From assembly GCA_964388985.1 (NCBI GenBank), contig CAYMCJ010000040.1, forward strand, positions 1 to 9,364: DNA of 9,364 nt, written 5' to 3'. Position numbers and translations under genes: made by a program. Origin of the DNA: CAYMCJ01 sp964388985 (GTDB lineage Bacteria > Patescibacteriota > Patescibacteriia > Patescibacteriales > CAYMCJ01). This document shows positions 6,471 through 9,364 of this stretch, one piece after another; the stretch's first letter is position 1; every line of letters begins with the position of its first letter. Below the pieces are notes generated by a model. It saw only the letters and a list, made by a program, of their open reading frames with translations. It did no database searches and was not told the DNA's origin.

Positions 6471-8339
6471 ATGGCAGATAGTTATTTCTGCATTTACAAA
6501 AACACTATGATAACAAAGTACAAGCCAAAATCAATTGGCAGAAGAACTGTACCGGCCAGGAAAGTATCCGGCGGGGGCAGGGTTAATATTGAAAATTTTT
6601 CAAGAAGAAGGACCAGACCAAGCGGCCGGGGTCAAACATATTTTAAGGCCGCTGACGCGCGTGGAAAATTAAAAATTATAGTTTTAGGCGGTTTAGAAGA
6701 AGTGGGGCGCAATATGACTTTAATTGAATATAATAAGGAAATTATTATTATTGATATGGGCTTGCAGTTTCCGGAAGAAGATATGCCCGGTATTGATTAT
6801 ATAATTCCCAATATATCATATTTTGAAGGTAAAGAAGATTGGATAAAAGGCGTAATAATTACGCATGGACACATGGACCACATCGGAGGCATTCCTCATA
6901 TTATGGGGGAAATTGGAAATCCTTCTATGTTTATGGGTAAATTAACCGCCGGGTTAGTGCGGAAAAGGTGCGAAGAGTATAGAGAATGCCCTAAATTAAA
7001 TATTGCGATAATTGATGAAACTTCAAGCTTGCGGTTAGGTTTAAATTTCAAAGTTGAATTTTTAAGGGTAAATCATTCTATACCGGATTGTTTCGCGGTT
7101 ATTATTCATACGCCAGTCGGCACAGTTATACATACGGGCGATTTTAAAATTGATTTTTCTCCGGTTAATGATAAGCCGGCTGATTTAAATAGAATAGCTC
7201 AGATAGGGGGACAGGGAGTTACGCTTTTACTTTCAGATTCAACTAGCGCTACAAAACCAGGTTATCAAATTTCTGAATCTTCAATTGGTGATGAGATTGA
7301 TAGATTATTTGAAAAAATAAATGGGCGGATTATTATTGGCACTTTTGCGTCGCAATTATCCCGTATTCAGAAAATTTTTGATTTGGCCGCCAAGCACGGG
7401 CGGAAAATATATTTGCAAGGACGAAGCATGAAAGATAACGTAGAAATTGCACATCAGATTGGGTACCTTAAATTTAATCCGCACTTATTAGTTTGCGACA
7501 CAGAATTAAGGCGTCTGCAAGATAATAAAATAATTATACTTGGAACCGGGGCTCAGGGAGAAAATAATGCTTTTTTAATGCGGGTAGTAACCGGAGAACA
7601 CAAAACTATTAGATTAAAGCGGGGCGATACTGTTATTTTTTCTTCTTCTATTATTCCGGGCAATGAACGCACTATCCAAAGCCTAAAAGACATAATTGTC
7701 AGGCAGGGAGCAAAAATAATTCATTACGAGATGATGGATGTGCATGCCGGTGGACATGCCAAGCAGGAAGACCTTAAGCTTATGATGCGTCTTTTAAAAC
7801 CTAAATTTTTTATGCCCATAGAAGCTAATCATTATATGCTTCAAGCCCACGCTGATTTAGCTGAACAAGTGGGGATATCAAGAGATAATATTTTTATAGC
7901 CGACAATGGCCAAATATTGGAGATTGAGAAAGATGTTAAGGGCAATATTGGCGGGGCCCTAAGTCAGGAAAAAGTGATAACCGATTATGTGATGGTTGAC
8001 GGTTTAGGCGTCGGAGATGTTTCTAATATTGTGTTAAGAGACAGGCGGGTTATGGCGGAAGACGGTATGATTGTGGTTATAGCGACTATTGATTCTAAGA
8101 CAGGAGATATAATAGGAAATCCTGATATTATTTCAAGAGGTTTTGTCTATATGAAAGAAAACAAGAAATTAATTGAAGATACCAGGATGAAAGTTAAACA
8201 GATAGCAAAGAATAGTTCTTCCCGCACTCAAAATGATATTGACCATATTAAAAATACTATTCGTAATAATATCGGACAGTTTTTGTTCAGCAAAACCAAG
8301 CGCCGGCCTATGGTTCTGCCGGTGGTGATAAAAGTGTAA
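6471..8339 (+). CDS. rnj: Ribonuclease J with basic N-terminal extension
   Basis: RNase J is a zinc-dependent metallo-beta-lactamase/beta-CASP enzyme with endo- and 5'-3' exonuclease activity in mRNA decay and rRNA maturation. The 622-residue protein has an Arg/Lys/Gly-rich tail (about 14-60), then the lactamase core from about 66 (GKLKIIVLGGLEEVGRN). Metal-site residues visible are H132, H134, D136 and H137 (HGHMDH), H202 (NHSIPD) and D224 (HTGDF). The beta-CASP region has DSTSATKPG and GTFASQLSR. H425 and H429 lie in HAGGH. The usual PVHGEYR motif reads PIEANHY (449-455), so the expected last His ligand is Glu451, unless H454 takes its place. The C-terminal domain (about 500-622) is intact. 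Usual length is about 555, so the tail explains the excess. M13 (6507) is an alternative start; neither has a Shine-Dalgarno. Confidence 0.94.
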   Translation: MADSYFCIYKNTMITKYKPKSIGRRTVPARKVSGGGRVNIENFSRRRTRPSGRGQTYFKAADARGKLKIIVLGGLEEVGRNMTLIEYNKEIIIIDMGLQFPEEDMPGIDYIIPNISYFEGKEDWIKGVIITHGHMDHIGGIPHIMGEIGNPSMFMGKLTAGLVRKRCEEYRECPKLNIAIIDETSSLRLGLNFKVEFLRVNHSIPDCFAVIIHTPVGTVIHTGDFKIDFSPVNDKPADLNRIAQIGGQGVTLLLSDSTSATKPGYQISESSIGDEIDRLFEKINGRIIIGTFASQLSRIQKIFDLAAKHGRKIYLQGRSMKDNVEIAHQIGYLKFNPHLLVCDTELRRLQDNKIIILGTGAQGENNAFLMRVVTGEHKTIRLKRGDTVIFSSSIIPGNERTIQSLKDIIVRQGAKIIHYEMMDVHAGGHAKQEDLKLMMRLLKPKFFMPIEANHYMLQAHADLAEQVGISRDNIFIADNGQILEIEKDVKGNIGGALSQEKVITDYVMVDGLGVGDVSNIVLRDRRVMAEDGMIVVIATIDSKTGDIIGNPDIISRGFVYMKENKKLIEDTRMKVKQIAKNSSSRTQNDIDHIKNTIRNNIGQFLFSKTKRRPMVLPVVIKV

Positions 8340-8412
8340 AACAGGCAGTCTTCATAATATATAATGTGGAACGTATAATTTTTCATAACTCGTAACTCAT
8401 AACATGGAATAT

Positions 8413-8450
8413 AAAAACAGAGATATCGCATTGCAATGTCTCTGTTTTTT
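8413..8450. terminator. Strong bidirectional intrinsic terminator
   Basis: AAAAACAGAGA (8413-8423) is the exact reverse complement of TCTCTGTTTTT (8439-8449), with a 15-base loop containing the palindrome CATTGCAATG (8429-8438). Both strands have a T run after the stem. It lies between two convergent genes: RNase J ends at 8339 and the minus-strand gene ends at 8466. It should terminate both transcripts. The stretch from 8340 to 8412 holds only the short repeated motif TAACTC (8388-8400). Confidence 0.9.
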
Positions 8451-8465
8451 ATTTGGCGGAAGAAA

Positions 8466-9353
8466 TTATTTAATATTAAAACTGTTTAAAATTTGTTCAA
8501 AAATAGGAACATTATTTTCCCATTTGTCTTCCGTGGCGTTAAAGTTTAATATCCAAACATCATTATTTTCGCCTTTTATAGCAACGGTTAAAATTTTAAA
8601 ATCAGTATTATTCTGTCTAACATAGCCATCCATAACTAAAGCGTCCCGACCATTTATTTTTACATTATTTTCATTGTCAAAACTAATTCCGGGCGCGGAC
8701 TCTTTAATCTGATTTTTTAAAGAATTAATATAATTAGCAAAGGTATCACCCCGGATTTGGTCCTGACTGATTGATAAATAGGTTTTAAAATCATTTTCAG
8801 ATGTTTCATTAATATAAATAAAAATTGATTGTCTATCGTCTTCTTGGGCAATCTGCCAACCCGCGGGCAAAATTAAATTATAATCAGATGTTTTTATTTC
8901 AGTAGGTTCACCTGACTGTTCAGTCGTTTCTTTTTGGGTTTGTTCATCAAACCCCTGTTTATAAATTGCAATAATCTGATTATATAATACATCCGAAATT
9001 TTATCTTGGCGGTTAGACTGAATTACTTTGTAAGTTAAGCCCTCGGCCAAGTTTTCCAGACTGTTTATTATACCCAGCCTAACTACATCCCCGTCTTTAA
9101 AAGCAATAATTTTATCAACCATTATATCGTCTTGAGCAAAGCATTTATTAAAAATCGCCATTTGCCCGTTTTTAAAATATGGTTCCATTGAATCGCCGGC
9201 GATTCTAACCGGATAAGAGCAGGCCAAAGAAGACACAGTATTATCGCTTCCCAGGATGTTAGTAATATATTTAGCCGGCATAAAACGAAAAATCAGAACA
9301 GCTAAAATTATTACTGCGGCAATAATTGATAAAATAATATAAATTTTTTTCAT
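8466..9353 (-). CDS. S26 signal-peptidase-like protein with a possible PsbP-like C-terminal domain
   Basis: The 295-residue protein has a membrane segment at about 4-24. The next part (about 45-135) resembles the S24/S26 serine-protease fold: RIAGDSMEPYFKNGQMAIF (50-68) carries the catalytic-type Ser55 in the Ser-Met-x-Pro motif. A Gln/Thr/Glu-rich linker (about 135-155) joins it to a second domain (about 158-294), with YNLILPAGWQI and a typical INGRDALVMDGY turn. This resembles PsbP-like or DUF1795-type folds; this second call is tentative. The lysine base expected about 37 residues after Ser, in a V-K-R-L context, is not evident: the sequence there is DVVRLG (89-94). K81 or K86 might substitute, or the domain may be inactive. 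C45 and C71 are present. It is convergent with RNase J. TAA is the stop, ATG 9353 has no Shine-Dalgarno, and only 11 bases upstream are visible. Its role, and any substrate, are unknown. Confidence 0.8.
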   Translation of the reverse strand: MKKIYIILSIIAAVIILAVLIFRFMPAKYITNILGSDNTVSSLACSYPVRIAGDSMEPYFKNGQMAIFNKCFAQDDIMVDKIIAFKDGDVVRLGIINSLENLAEGLTYKVIQSNRQDKISDVLYNQIIAIYKQGFDEQTQKETTEQSGEPTEIKTSDYNLILPAGWQIAQEDDRQSIFIYINETSENDFKTYLSISQDQIRGDTFANYINSLKNQIKESAPGISFDNENNVKINGRDALVMDGYVRQNNTDFKILTVAIKGENNDVWILNFNATEDKWENNVPIFEQILNSFNIK

Positions 9354-9364
9354 AGGTTTTTAAA

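Noticed and set aside
323..8339. UGA recoding as in Gracilibacteria/Absconditabacteria
   Set aside because: All genes are full length under the standard bacterial code, with TAA or TAG stops and no in-frame TGA where a residue is expected.
8404..8625. Plus-strand 73-codon reading frame
   Set aside because: It begins in the terminator hairpin and runs antisense to the S26-like gene, so coding is implausible.

Overview
The window reads as part of a low-GC (roughly one third G+C by eye) bacterial chromosome, most likely from the Candidate Phyla Radiation (Patescibacteria; Parcubacteria or ABY1-like). I infer this from four things. The translation operon has the order infC-rpmI-rplT-secG. It is followed by a membrane-anchored peptide-binding protein with no transporter genes beside it. 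The RNase J has a basic N-terminal tail. There are also a DUF3160 protein and a short S26-peptidase-like protein of kinds often seen in these genomes. All identifications come from sequence motifs recognised by eye; no search was run. All stop codons in the window are TAA or TAG and no reading frame needs UGA recoding.

Layout. Positions 1-319 hold a non-coding tandem repeat: two identical 105-bp units, a third diverged unit of about 95 bp and a 14-bp stub ending three bases before the first gene. Each full unit has a GC-rich part able to form several competing stems. Next comes a 795-residue membrane-anchored DUF3160 protein (323-2710). After only 51 AT-rich bases comes the translation cluster: IF-3 (infC), L35 (rpmI) and L20 (rplT), then SecG and a 653-residue family-5 solute-binding protein. 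The infC-rpmI spacer holds an attenuator-like hairpin with a T tract. The rpmI-rplT spacer holds two tandem hairpins. A tRNA-Leu(CAG) gene follows, with a weak terminator-like hairpin after it, then RNase J. Everything up to 8339 is on the plus strand. A strong bidirectional terminator (8413-8450) separates RNase J from a convergent minus-strand gene encoding an S26 signal-peptidase-like domain joined to a possible PsbP-like domain.

How the genes work together. infC, rpmI and rplT supply initiation and large-subunit assembly, and secG belongs to the Sec translocon. The tRNA and RNase J add decoding and RNA turnover, so this is mostly a housekeeping block for gene expression and export. The DUF3160 protein, the anchored binding protein and the peptidase-like protein each carry one N-terminal membrane segment and probably act on the outer face of the membrane.

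I see no mobile element, CRISPR array or defence system. The points most worth a second look are the structured 105-bp repeat abutting the DUF3160 start, the S26-like protein that keeps the serine but lacks an obvious lysine, the altered last metal-ligand motif in RNase J, the hairpins inside the IF-3/L35/L20 operon, and the near absence of Shine-Dalgarno sequences.
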